NCBI GenBank assembly: GCA_002327985.1
Contig: DCVM01000033.1
Coordinates: 1-23,831 of the forward strand
DNA length: 23,831 nucleotides
Direction: 5' to 3'
DNA from: Syntrophaceae bacterium UBA2188
Lineage (GTDB): Bacteria > Desulfobacterota > BSN033 > UBA1163
Shown: in pieces, positions 1-7,707 of the stretch
How the letters are laid out: each line of letters opens with the position of its first letter
How positions within the stretch are numbered: position 1 is the first letter of the stretch
Position numbers and translations under genes: made by a program
Notes under the pieces: model-generated
Databases searched by the model: none
The model's input: only the letters and a program-made list of their open reading frames with translations
What the model was told of the DNA's origin: nothing

Positions 1-111
1 CATATTCACGCTTTATTGGAGATTAATTAAAGCGATTATCAAAACATGGAGGGAATAAAAAAGATAAACTATGGCAAAATCATCCATTAACATTTAAATT
101 TAAAATAGTAT

Positions 112-656
112 TTATTCTTCTTGAAGTTTTCGGTAAAAGGTTTTCAGTACCTCATCTGCCTTCGATTTATTCCCTCCCGGTTCAATTAGAACTCTTTTGA
201 TATATTCTTTTTCCAATTGATCCAGGGTAAACTTCTTTTCCACCGCTCTTTCAAATAGTTTTTCATCTGTTTTTTGAATGAACGAAGCCGGCAAATCGTC
301 TGGAAGAACAACCCCATGGTGGCTCAGGGTAATCGCCCTCTGAATCACATTTTCCAGTTCCCTTACATTTCCTGGCCATGAGTAGTTTAGTAACATTTTA
401 AGGCATCTTCTGAAATACCGGAAATATTCTTCTTCATCTCTTCACCAAATATTTTGATGAAACGCTGAATGGGGAGCGGGATGTCTTCCTTTCGTTCACG
501 AAGAGGCAATAATTGGATATCGATCACATTTAATAGGTAGCAGAGGCCTTTACAAAACTGACCTTCTTGGTTCATCCATTTGATATCCCGATTCGATGTG
601 GAGATGATTCTCACATCAATGGAATAAGTTCTTGTAGAATTCGCTTTCGTTGTCAA
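112..656 (-). pseudogene. Decayed sigma-54-dependent transcriptional activator (C-terminal remnant)
   Basis: Two adjoining minus-strand frames together match the back half of an NtrC-type AAA+ activator. The upstream piece (656 to about 387) contains the region DVRIISTSNRDI, a damaged sensor stretch (GQFCKGLCYLLNV where the family has GRFREDLYYRLNV) and LPLRERKEDIP. It stops shortly after ISGISEDALK. The downstream piece (396 to 112) resumes in another frame with YSWPGNVRELENVIQRA and ends in a Fis-type helix-turn-helix. A one-base change in the A-run near 394-397 explains the switch. The helix-turn-helix reads NKSKADEVL-KTFYRKL and lacks about four residues between its helices. Walker A, GAFTGA loop, Walker B and any sensor domain are absent. 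The 657-910 stretch upstream contains no recognisable continuation. Loss of core motifs, the frameshift and replacement of conserved arginines all point to a dead gene. Pseudogene status is clear; which regulator it was is not. Confidence 0.85.
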
Positions 657-910
657 ATGTACGAAAAAGGGGGTTGAATGTCAAAAAAGCACCAATGATT
701 AACAATGGAAATCAAGCACGCTTTGTCTAAATCGCGACTCGTGGACTTCGAGGAAGAAAACCATCACACCACATTGTATTCCTGGATGAGCTTATTTCGC
801 GGAAACGGCTGAGTCTTAATGAGAGAATGTCCAGGGTGTGAGCCCAGCTATCGAGGACATCTTCAGCCCATAGCAAAAGTACGAGGTGGTGTGTGGAATT
901 TGGTTATTGA

Positions 911-1624
911 TTATGTCTCGCCGAGGTAGGCATTACGAACCATTTCGTTTTGACGCAGATTTTGCGCTGAATCGCTTAGTACCACAACCCCTGATTGCAA
1001 CACATAGCCTCTGCCTGCCACTTGAAGGGCCATGCGGGCATTTTGTTCTACCAGGAGAATGGTCGTACCATCCGTGTGAAGCTTTCGAATGATCTCAAAG
1101 ATCCCATCGACCAGTATGGGTGCAAGTCCCATCGAAGGTTCATCCATTAAAAGGATGCGCGGGTTCGCCATCAATGCCCGGCCTGTGGCGAGCATCTGTT
1201 GTTCTCCGCCGCTAAGCGTTCCTGCCACTTGTTTGTGTCGTTCTTTCAATCTTGGAAAGAGTTGAAAGACGCGGTCCAGATTTTCTTTAATAAGCTTTTG
1301 ATCAGAAATAGCGAAAGCACCCATCTCAAGATTTTCAGTCACTGTCAGACGGCCGAAGACACGTCGTCCCTCAGGGACTTGCACCAACCCTTTTGCCGCA
1401 ATTTCGTGCGGGGGATCATGAGTGAGATCTTTCCCTTCGAGGCGGATAGAGCCTTCGCGTGGCCGTAACAGACCGCTTGTGGTCTTGAGCAATGTGCTCT
1501 TACCCGCCCCATTCGCCCCAATCAAGGTGACAATCTCTCCTTGATCCACAGTAAGAGACACTCCTTTCAGGGTATGAATCTGTCCGTAATAAGTGTGAAC
1601 ATTTTCAATTTCAAGGAGAGACAT
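911..1624 (-). CDS. livF: Branched-chain amino acid ABC transporter ATP-binding protein LivF
   Basis: ATPase subunit that, with LivG, powers uptake through the LivH/LivM membrane pair. About 237 residues, normal for LivF. It shows Walker A GANGAGKS (about residues 36-43), the signature LSGGEQQM, Walker B RILLMDEP, a switch-histidine region replaced by the LivF-typical LLVEQNA, and the family C-terminus ending NAYLGET. I chose the ATG at 1624 (MSLLEIENVHTYYG). A GTG seven codons upstream (1645) lies inside a repeat element and would add residues not seen in the family. AGGA lies about 7 bases upstream of the chosen ATG. It is the last gene of the minus-strand liv operon and is separated from livG by the 8-bp-period repeat. 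Substrate could be leucine/isoleucine/valine or another compound handled by this transporter class, such as amides, urea or aromatic acids. Confidence 0.93.
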   Translation of the reverse strand: MSLLEIENVHTYYGQIHTLKGVSLTVDQGEIVTLIGANGAGKSTLLKTTSGLLRPREGSIRLEGKDLTHDPPHEIAAKGLVQVPEGRRVFGRLTVTENLEMGAFAISDQKLIKENLDRVFQLFPRLKERHKQVAGTLSGGEQQMLATGRALMANPRILLMDEPSMGLAPILVDGIFEIIRKLHTDGTTILLVEQNARMALQVAGRGYVLQSGVVVLSDSAQNLRQNEMVRNAYLGET

Positions 1625-1630
1625 AAAAAA

Positions 1631-1750
1631 TAGTCCTGTAGTCACGTAGTCAGGTGGTCGTGAAATCTATTCAGGTAACCTTGTAGTCTTGCTTATTTTC
1701 TTATGACTATTTGACTACGAGACTACAAGACTACGAGACTACTTGACTGG
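1631..1750. repeat. 8-bp-period inverted-arm repeat, copy 1 (livG-livF junction)
   Basis: The left arm has consecutive units beginning TAGTC at 1631, 1639 and 1647, with TGGTC at 1655, each 8 bp apart. The right arm has GACTA at 1705, 1713, 1721, 1729 and 1737 plus GACTG at 1745, again exactly 8 bp apart. The right arm is the reverse complement of the left motif, so the transcript can fold into a long imperfect hairpin around a spacer of about 40 bp. The right arm overlaps the 3' end of livG. Three bases of each unit vary while the five-base core is kept. Confidence 0.88.
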
Positions 1751-2507
1751 ATCTTCCTAAATAGGCTTCAATGACCTTTGGGCTCTTTTGAATTTCAACC
1801 GGGGTGCCTTCTGCGATTTTTTCTCCATAATCTAATACGGTGACAGTTTCAGAGATACCCATCACGACCCTCATTTGATGTTCGATCAGAAGGATCGTGA
1901 TCCCCAATTCATTCCGAAGGTGCTGAATAAAGTCCATCATCTCTTGCGTCTCGCGAGGATTCATGCCTGCGGTGGGTTCATCCAAAAGCAAGAGCTTAGG
2001 GCGAGCAGCTAAGGCCCGTCCAATTTCCAGGCGCCGTTGGTCGCCGTAGGGAAGATTCTTTGCCAAGAGATCACCTTTCCCTGTTAAGTTGACGAACCTG
2101 AGGAGGCGTCGCCCCTCCTCGGCTGCCTCCTTTTCTTCCTGTTGCGTAGCAGGCAGTCCAAGCACAATGCCAAAAAACCCGGCTTTCAAATGACCATGGA
2201 GGCCCACGAGAATATTTTCCATGGCTGTGAGGTTCGGAAAGAGACGAATATTTTGATAGGTGCGAGAAATGCCAAGACGGACGATTCGATCCGGAGACAG
2301 GCCAACGAGGGGGTGGTGGTTAAAGAAAATCCCTCCAGCCTCTGGCCGATAAAAACCAGTGATGCAATTGAAAAAAGTGGTCTTGCCCGCTCCATTCGGG
2401 CCGATGATGGTGTGGATGCTTTGTTCTTTGATTTCTATGTCCAACTCATCCACAGCAACTAACCCGCCGAAGCGTTTTGTCATTTTTTGTGCGGAAAGAA
2501 TGGCCAT
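1731..2507 (-). CDS. livG: Branched-chain amino acid ABC transporter ATP-binding protein LivG
   Basis: Second ATPase of the Liv transporter, 258 residues, typical length. Walker A is GPNGAGKT (about 36-43). The signature region reads LPYGDQRRLEIGRAL, the divergent LivG form of LSGGQ. Walker B is KLLLLDEP, followed by AGMNPRET and the LLIEHQM switch region. The family's C-terminal extension (EGTPVEIQKSPKVIEAYLG) is present. The start is ATG at 2507, 10 bp after the livM stop, which suggests coupled translation in the order livM-livG. The last residues (about SSQVVS) and the TAG stop are encoded by the right arm of the adjacent repeat, so the natural C-terminus has probably been remodelled by the insertion just after the conserved YLG(R) end. 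Confidence 0.94.
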   Translation of the reverse strand: MAILSAQKMTKRFGGLVAVDELDIEIKEQSIHTIIGPNGAGKTTFFNCITGFYRPEAGGIFFNHHPLVGLSPDRIVRLGISRTYQNIRLFPNLTAMENILVGLHGHLKAGFFGIVLGLPATQQEEKEAAEEGRRLLRFVNLTGKGDLLAKNLPYGDQRRLEIGRALAARPKLLLLDEPTAGMNPRETQEMMDFIQHLRNELGITILLIEHQMRVVMGISETVTVLDYGEKIAEGTPVEIQKSPKVIEAYLGRSSQVVS

Positions 2508-2517
2508 AAGAACCTAT

Positions 2518-4170
2518 CTAATGATTCGGTTTAGCGTCTGACGATTCTCCTTCGTGCAATTCGCGGCGCTGAAGGGGCTCCGGCCAAAGACCTTCTGGAC
2601 GAAGGAGCATCATGGCCACGAGAGCAGCGCCATACACCAGAAGGCGGTATTCGGCGAACTCCCGTAGCAACTCAGGGAGACCGACCAGAGCAAAAGCTCC
2701 GACCAGCACGCCTGGAATGCTTCCCATCCCTCCCACAATTACCAGGCAGATGATATTGATAGAAATCATGACATTAAAACTGTGAGGATAAACCGACCCC
2801 AATTTACTGGCAAAGATGGCCCCGCTTAAAGCAGAGAAGGCCGCTCCAGTGGCAAAGGCCAGTAGCTTGGTGGAGATAAGATTGATCCCCATGGCCTGGG
2901 CGACGTCCTCATCTTCACGCACGGCCATCCAGGCCCGTCCTAACCGGGAGTCTCTAAGCCGCCAGGAAATAAATCCAACGAGCAGGCAACCCGCAAGGAT
3001 GAGATAGTAAATCTGCTGAGGGGTTGCCATCTCGATGCCGGCGATGTGTGCTTTAGGAATTTTACCAATGCCCTGTGCCCCGCCCAACCATGGTCGCAAG
3101 ACATCGGAGAGGACGAGGATGCGGATAATCTCACCAAAGCCGAGGGTGGCGATTGCAAGATAGTCGCCACGCATCTTGAGAACAGGGATACCGAGAAGAA
3201 AACCTGACAGGACCCCAATGAAGATTGCAAAGGGTAGTGCTCCCCAAAATGAAAGGTTGAAAAACCCCAATTCGGGGGAGGTCAATACGGCGATACTATA
3301 GGCCCCGATGGCGAAGAACGCCACATAACCCAGGTCCAGGAGGCCGGCAAATCCGACCACGATATTGAGTCCTAAGCCCAAGAGAACATATAATCCTACA
3401 ATGGTAAGCACTTCGCTGAGGAAGAGACCAAGAATCTGTGGCAGAACAAGTAAGATCATGATGAGAGTCAAAAAAGTTGTAATCCTCAACACACGTTGGT
3501 TTGAAGGAGACAAACCATTCAAATTGGCTCGGATCACATTCCCTTTTTTTGCCCAAACATAGGATAAGGCGGCAATCAAAACAAACAATCCTATGGCGCC
3601 ATAGAGGGTCAATCCGTTGGCGCTAAAGAGCCACTCGTTCATAACGCTAAGGGGTCCCCATAGGGCGAAGGTGGGACGGAGTAAGTCCTGAAGAACACCC
3701 GCCCCTACAACGCTGCCAAGCGAGATGATCAACACCCGACGGAAGAGTTTTGATGAGAGGAAAAGGAGACCAGCAAGGAAACCGCACAGGGCCCCGCCAG
3801 TGAGGAGCAGGGGAATCCCTGCCTTGATTCCTTGATTAAAAGTGAGCCATTGATAGAGGAGAGGGGAAGCATTAATAAAGACCTTTCTTAAATTGACCAG
3901 ACTTCCCATGACAACCAGCACGGCGAGAAAACCTCCTATGATCAAGCCCGAGGTCAAGGCATTGATCATCGCCCTTAATGGATTCCCATGCGGTGTCCGT
4001 TTCGCTGACAGAGAGGTCATCAACAGGGCAACCAGAAATATCAGGGTATGTCCCATTGAGATGATATCAATGATAATGTAGCGTTGGCTAAAGGCCTCTA
4101 TCATTCCGATGAGTGCTAAGAGGATCTCTACCACACCGCCAATCAGTCCGATTTTAATCGCCTGTTTCAT
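2518..4170 (-). CDS. livM: Branched-chain amino acid ABC transporter permease LivM with long N-terminal membrane extension
   Basis: One of the two transmembrane subunits of the Liv transporter. Residues from about 226 to the end form the canonical LivM core: VLLGLGLNIVVGFAGLLDLG, the FFAIGAYS segment, the ATPase-contact loop around DSRLGRAWMAVREDEDVAQAMGI, IVGGMGSIPG, and the terminal LLRPEGLWP. Residues 1-225 are extra. They contain about five or six hydrophobic stretches, for example around 7-27, 32-52, 74-92, 116-140, 145-162 and 188-206. The total of about 550 residues compares with roughly 300-430 for common LivM proteins. I chose ATG 4170 (MKQAIKIG). A start at 4236 would translate the neighbouring repeat (products like RDYKTKRLHDY) and is unlikely. 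livH lies upstream across the second repeat, and livG follows after 10 bp. Confidence 0.92.
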   Translation of the reverse strand: MKQAIKIGLIGGVVEILLALIGMIEAFSQRYIIIDIISMGHTLIFLVALLMTSLSAKRTPHGNPLRAMINALTSGLIIGGFLAVLVVMGSLVNLRKVFINASPLLYQWLTFNQGIKAGIPLLLTGGALCGFLAGLLFLSSKLFRRVLIISLGSVVGAGVLQDLLRPTFALWGPLSVMNEWLFSANGLTLYGAIGLFVLIAALSYVWAKKGNVIRANLNGLSPSNQRVLRITTFLTLIMILLVLPQILGLFLSEVLTIVGLYVLLGLGLNIVVGFAGLLDLGYVAFFAIGAYSIAVLTSPELGFFNLSFWGALPFAIFIGVLSGFLLGIPVLKMRGDYLAIATLGFGEIIRILVLSDVLRPWLGGAQGIGKIPKAHIAGIEMATPQQIYYLILAGCLLVGFISWRLRDSRLGRAWMAVREDEDVAQAMGINLISTKLLAFATGAAFSALSGAIFASKLGSVYPHSFNVMISINIICLVIVGGMGSIPGVLVGAFALVGLPELLREFAEYRLLVYGAALVAMMLLRPEGLWPEPLQRRELHEGESSDAKPNH

Positions 4171-4173
4171 ACT

Positions 4174-4304
4174 TAGTCTCTTAGTCACGTAGTCATGTAG
4201 TCTTTTAGTTTTGTAGTCTCTTAGTCCCATAGTCACTTAGCAGTAGGGTTTCCCTATTTTTCTTGACTATACGACTATGTGACTATTTGACTATTCGATC
4301 ATGC
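4174..4304. repeat. 8-bp-period inverted-arm repeat, copy 2 (livH-livM junction)
   Basis: The left arm holds eight consecutive in-phase units starting TAGT(C/T) at 4174, 4182, 4190, 4198, 4206, 4214, 4222 and 4230. The right arm holds GACTA units at 4265, 4273, 4281 and 4289 and a degenerate GATCA at 4297. The spacer is about 27 bp and includes a pyrimidine-rich stretch. The three trailing bases of each unit vary freely. This is the most regular of the four copies. It fills nearly the whole gap between livH and livM. Confidence 0.9.
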
Positions 4305-4311
4305 AACTTCT

Positions 4312-5373
4312 TTATGCTTTTTTAATTGCTAAACGCTCTCCCAAAATGCCTGTGGGTCGAAAGATCAGCACAAGGACAAGCATGATAAAGGCAATGGCGT
4401 CTTTGAGTTGGTAAGGTGCCACGATTCCCAGGCCATCCAGAAAAAGGCTGGGGCCTATGGATTCAACAAGACCAAGAAAAATTCCGCCTAACATGGCCCC
4501 TGGAATATTACCGATGCCACCCAATACGGCGGCAGTAAAGGCCTTGATCCCCGGAATAAAACCCATGAAAAAGTGAACCTGCTTAAACATCACCGCATAC
4601 AGAACACCTGCTGCTCCAGCAGCCATCCCACCAATGACGAATGTCGTGACAATCATCCTGTCAATATCAATCCCCATCAGCGAAGAAATTTCCTTATCTT
4701 CGGAGACAGCACGGATTGCTTTTCCCATGCGGGTCCGTTGGACAAAGAGATAAAGGGCGGTCATCAACAGGGCGGCCGCTACAATCACCACTGCTTGAAA
4801 CTTAAGAATCCGGAATACTCCAAACATCCATTCCCCTTCCAGGATCTTCACCACGGGATAGGCCTGGAAGCCCGAGCCATAGAGTCCTCGAAACGTATAT
4901 TGCAAAAAAAAGGAAGCTCCGATGGCCGTGATAAGGGGAACCAGACGGGGTGCTGTGCGTAAGGGGCGATAAGCAATCCGCTCCAGTAAAACAGCAATGA
5001 GGGTAGAGGTCGCCATAGAGACAAGGAAGATGAAGATGAGGCTGAGGATCGGCTGGCGATCTAAAAAACCCGAAGAATAAAAAGCCGCGGCGACGAAATA
5101 GGCCGTATAAGGACCGCTCATGAAGACTTCGCTATGAGCAAAATTAATCATTCTCAGGGTGCCGTAGACCATGGTGTAGCCCATTGCGATCAGGGCATAG
5201 ATGCTTCCCTGAGCCAGACCAAAGATGAGGAAGTCAAACCAGTGGTGAGAGGTGTAGCGGCCTTCGATTAAGGTGGCGGTGGAGCCCCAGAACATTAACA
5301 GGAGGAGAGTCCCACCAATAAACCACATGACGACATCAGTGGGCGTGATCCTCTCTCTCCAACGTTTTAACAT
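4312..5373 (-). CDS. livH: Branched-chain amino acid ABC transporter permease LivH
   Basis: Second transmembrane subunit of the Liv transporter, 353 residues. LivH family hallmarks are AQGSIYALIAMGYTMVYGTL with MINFAHSEVFM, the ATPase-contact loop RTRMGKAIRAVSEDKEISSLMGID, AAVLGGIGNIPGAMLGG and the terminal FRPTGILGE. About eight hydrophobic segments are visible. The N-terminal stretch before the core (residues 1-45, one extra membrane segment around 15-31) makes it somewhat longer than the common form of about 300 residues. ATG 5373 is preceded by AAGGGA about 6 bases upstream. It follows the substrate-binding protein gene with a hairpin in between. Confidence 0.94.
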   Translation of the reverse strand: MLKRWRERITPTDVVMWFIGGTLLLLMFWGSTATLIEGRYTSHHWFDFLIFGLAQGSIYALIAMGYTMVYGTLRMINFAHSEVFMSGPYTAYFVAAAFYSSGFLDRQPILSLIFIFLVSMATSTLIAVLLERIAYRPLRTAPRLVPLITAIGASFFLQYTFRGLYGSGFQAYPVVKILEGEWMFGVFRILKFQAVVIVAAALLMTALYLFVQRTRMGKAIRAVSEDKEISSLMGIDIDRMIVTTFVIGGMAAGAAGVLYAVMFKQVHFFMGFIPGIKAFTAAVLGGIGNIPGAMLGGIFLGLVESIGPSLFLDGLGIVAPYQLKDAIAFIMLVLVLIFRPTGILGERLAIKKA

Positions 5374-5466
5374 TAGGGTTCCCTTTTCTTGAGGTTGTTT
5401 AGCCAGAATTCTACTCTTGCTTTGGGGAAGCGGTCAAGAGCGGATTGTGTCCATAGGTATTCTATC

Positions 5467-5516
5467 ACCATGAAAGATGAGCCAGGAACCATTCTTATCC
5501 CTGGCTCATCCATGGT
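5467..5516 (-). terminator. Hairpin between substrate-binding protein gene and livH (attenuator or mRNA stabiliser)
   Basis: Perfect 11-bp arms (5476-5486 with 5500-5510, GATGAGCCAGG against its complement), plus an outer 6-bp pair ACCATG/CATGGT at 5467-5472 and 5511-5516 across a three-base bulge. On the minus strand it lies just after the substrate-binding protein gene and about 95 bases before livH. There is no long U-run after it, so a partial terminator or 3'-end stabiliser is more likely than a strong terminator. Such an element would let the binding protein be made in excess over the membrane subunits. The fold is seen in the sequence; the role is inferred. Confidence 0.6.
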
Positions 5517-5552
5517 TTCTCCTCAGCGAACCCTGGTTTTTTAAATGCCGGA

Positions 5553-6845
5553 TTACTTCTTGGGGGGTGTTTGTCCGGCCGGACCTGAATAAGGTGTCCA
5601 AAAAGGTTTTTCCGGCATCTCCAGTTTCTTAATGTTTTCAGCTTTGGTAATGTAGATGGCAATTCTCGGGTCTGCACAATCCCCATATTGGTCACAGGTA
5701 AGGTTTCCAGTGAGACCCTTGAGGTTCTTGGTTGCATAAAGGGCATCCTTTAAAGCCTTTCGCCCGATATAAAGAGTCCCGTCTGGTCCTTTTTTGGCCA
5801 CCTTCTCAATCGCAGAGAAGATCATGATCGCCGCATCATAGGCATGGGCATGGAAGGGGGCGATTGGTTTTTCGCCATATTTCTTTTGATGTTTCTCTAA
5901 AAAGGTTTTATAGCCTTCACCAAAGGCTGAGAAGTCAGGGCTGGAATGGTACATGCCCATAGCCCTCTCCCCTGCAGCTTTATAGAAGTCTGGGGAAAAT
6001 ATTCCATCCGCACCCATGAGGGCGGCCTTCTCCAACCCCTTTACTTCTTTCACTTGGCGTGTAATGTGTCCACCTGCTGCAATAAAAACAGGATAGTAGA
6101 TAAATTCGGGTTTGCCTGTAGCAATTTTGGTTAGAACGGGTCGCATGTCCGTATCCGTAGGGGCCACCGCTTCTTGAGAAGTGATGGTCCCCCCCCATTT
6201 CTTGAAGGTTTCTGAGAAAATTGCCTGTAGTTTTTCAGCATAAATGCTTCCATCATGGATGGTTGCTGCCCTCTTGACCTTCAATTGTTTCCATGCGAAC
6301 TCCGCGGCGATGGCGCCTTGAACTTTATCATTGTGAGCGGTACGGAGAAATCCTTCAAATTCTCGCCCACGTTTTGTTGGATCTGTCAAATCTGGCGAGG
6401 TGGCAGAGGGTGAAACCGTTGTAATCCCAGCCTTCCATAGGATCGGTGCGCCTGGTCGGGCCTCGCTGGAACAGCTCGAGCCGATGGCCGCTATAATCGT
6501 TGGATCAGCAGCCAGTTTGGTTGCAGCCGCTTGACCTCCTTCTGCATTACAGCCCGTGTCCTGGACAGTAAGCTTGATGGGGAAGCCGAGTATTTTTCTC
6601 CCCTTTTCTTCAATGGCAATTTCAATTCCACGCTTGGTATCGGTTCCCAATGAGGCATCCGGTCCGGCCACCACCATCCAGGCAGCAATATGGATTGATT
6701 CGCCGGGGTTGATTTTCACCACTCCGATTAGGTCTTCAACCTTAAATTCTGTTTTCACCTTTTGGGCCGAGGCCATTGATCCCATTATGCCCACGAGGCC
6801 GGTCGCGATGGTCAGAACGAGTAATAAAATAGATAGACGTTTCAT
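5553..6845 (-). CDS. ABC transporter periplasmic substrate-binding protein (Leu/Ile/Val-binding type)
   Basis: Periplasmic binding protein (type 1 fold, Peripla_BP_6-like) that would deliver ligand to LivHMGF. 430 residues. The N-terminus MKRLSILLLVLTIATGLVG...ASA is a clear Sec signal peptide with likely cleavage after about residue 27. Family features include DTGCNAEGGQAAATKLA, IAAIGSSCSSEARPGAPI, GITTVSPSATSPDLT and the FLRTAHNDKVQG hinge region. A CDQYGDC pair near the C-terminus may form a disulfide. The protein ends in a Pro/Lys-rich tail. AGGAGGT sits 4-5 bases before ATG 6845, the strongest ribosome site in the operon, fitting high expression. It is the first gene of the transporter set. 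Ligand identity cannot be read from sequence; branched-chain amino acids are the default, not a certainty. Confidence 0.92.
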   Translation of the reverse strand: MKRLSILLLVLTIATGLVGIMGSMASAQKVKTEFKVEDLIGVVKINPGESIHIAAWMVVAGPDASLGTDTKRGIEIAIEEKGRKILGFPIKLTVQDTGCNAEGGQAAATKLAADPTIIAAIGSSCSSEARPGAPILWKAGITTVSPSATSPDLTDPTKRGREFEGFLRTAHNDKVQGAIAAEFAWKQLKVKRAATIHDGSIYAEKLQAIFSETFKKWGGTITSQEAVAPTDTDMRPVLTKIATGKPEFIYYPVFIAAGGHITRQVKEVKGLEKAALMGADGIFSPDFYKAAGERAMGMYHSSPDFSAFGEGYKTFLEKHQKKYGEKPIAPFHAHAYDAAIMIFSAIEKVAKKGPDGTLYIGRKALKDALYATKNLKGLTGNLTCDQYGDCADPRIAIYITKAENIKKLEMPEKPFWTPYSGPAGQTPPKK

Positions 6846-6939
6846 AACGACCTCCTTTGTCCTAAATTGGAAATCGAAACTTCAACAGAGTCATTAAAAC
6901 TACCAAGAATTAAGGAATTTTCAAATATTTTAGCTAAAT

Positions 6940-7707
6940 TTAAACGATATATTTTTTCACGGCCTCCAACCCTCTCCAGAGATGCGCTTCTTCATGGGGT
7001 TCGATCGTATAAAGAGGATGGAGGTCCCATTGGGAAAGAAGAGTAAAAAATTGGTTAAAATTGAATTTTCCTTCCCCCATCGGGAGATGTTCATCACTCT
7101 CTTGATGATTATCATGGAGGTGAACCTCACTGAGAAACCCTCCCAGCACCTCCATCCACAGAGGGAGAGGGGTCTTGCTAAAAATATTGTGATGCCCCGT
7201 ATCGAAACAGAATCGAAAATGGGGGGAATGGATTTCCTCTAAGAGGGCTTTAATGGAATCGGGACTCTCTTCAAAAACATTTTCAACGGCGAGTGTCAAC
7301 CCCATCTCCTCAGCCTCCTTGACTAGGGGTCTCCAGGTTTGAAGACTGCTTTCAAGCCAAAGCTTGACATTTCCATCAAACTTCCACTTCTCGTAACCCG
7401 GGTGAAAGACAATCATCTTAGGCCTAAAGACATTTGCCAATTGGATCGTCTTCGAGATTCGATCGATGGTGACCTCTTTGATCCGTTGATCCACACCCCC
7501 GGGACTCAAATCCATAAATGGACCATGGAGGGTTATTTCTAATTGGTTCTTTTGAAGCGTCTTCGATAACTGTTCAACCTCTTGATCCTGGCAGGTATCC
7601 AGATCTTCTGCACTGAAATAGATTTCAGGATGGATGCGGTTCTCAATCGCAAAATCGATACGGTGGAGGAGCATGGAATAGGGGACATTAATGTGGATGA
7701 CAGGCAT
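6940..7707 (-). CDS. Sugar phosphate isomerase/epimerase-like TIM-barrel protein (AP endonuclease 2 superfamily)
   Basis: 255 residues of the xylose-isomerase-like TIM-barrel family. Candidate metal or catalytic residues occur in the usual order: TLHGPF (H61), VFHPGY (H102), LAVENVFEE (E142), CFDTGHHN (D169, H172), EVHLHDN (H196/H198/D199), HLPMGEG (H207) and YTIEPHEE (E236). Family members are divalent-metal enzymes acting on sugars, inosose-type polyols or abasic DNA; the exact substrate is unknown here. ATG 7707 starts MPVIHINVPYSML. The gene is 94 bp upstream of the transporter genes on the same strand, so co-transcription is possible. A weak promoter-like pair for it is TATATA at 7755-7760 and ACTCAA at 7778-7783 (minus strand, 17-bp gap). 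Confidence 0.85.
   Translation of the reverse strand: MPVIHINVPYSMLLHRIDFAIENRIHPEIYFSAEDLDTCQDQEVEQLSKTLQKNQLEITLHGPFMDLSPGGVDQRIKEVTIDRISKTIQLANVFRPKMIVFHPGYEKWKFDGNVKLWLESSLQTWRPLVKEAEEMGLTLAVENVFEESPDSIKALLEEIHSPHFRFCFDTGHHNIFSKTPLPLWMEVLGGFLSEVHLHDNHQESDEHLPMGEGKFNFNQFFTLLSQWDLHPLYTIEPHEEAHLWRGLEAVKKYIV

Noticed and set aside
657..910. Possible continuation of the sigma-54 activator or a small gene in the gap before livF
   Set aside because: Neither strand gave a recognisable motif. The short frames present (for example a minus-strand frame near 727-870) lack starts, ribosome sites and family similarity.
1622..1645. GTG 1645 as livF start
   Set aside because: It lies inside the repeat and adds residues before the conserved LLEIENVHTYYG start; ATG 1624 fits the family.
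4171..4236. Upstream start for livM at 4236
   Set aside because: The extra residues are translation of the TAGTC repeat units.
1628..4304. TAGTC repeats as a CRISPR array
   Set aside because: Units are 8 bp with 3-base variable parts, far too short for CRISPR repeats and spacers, and the arms are inverted.
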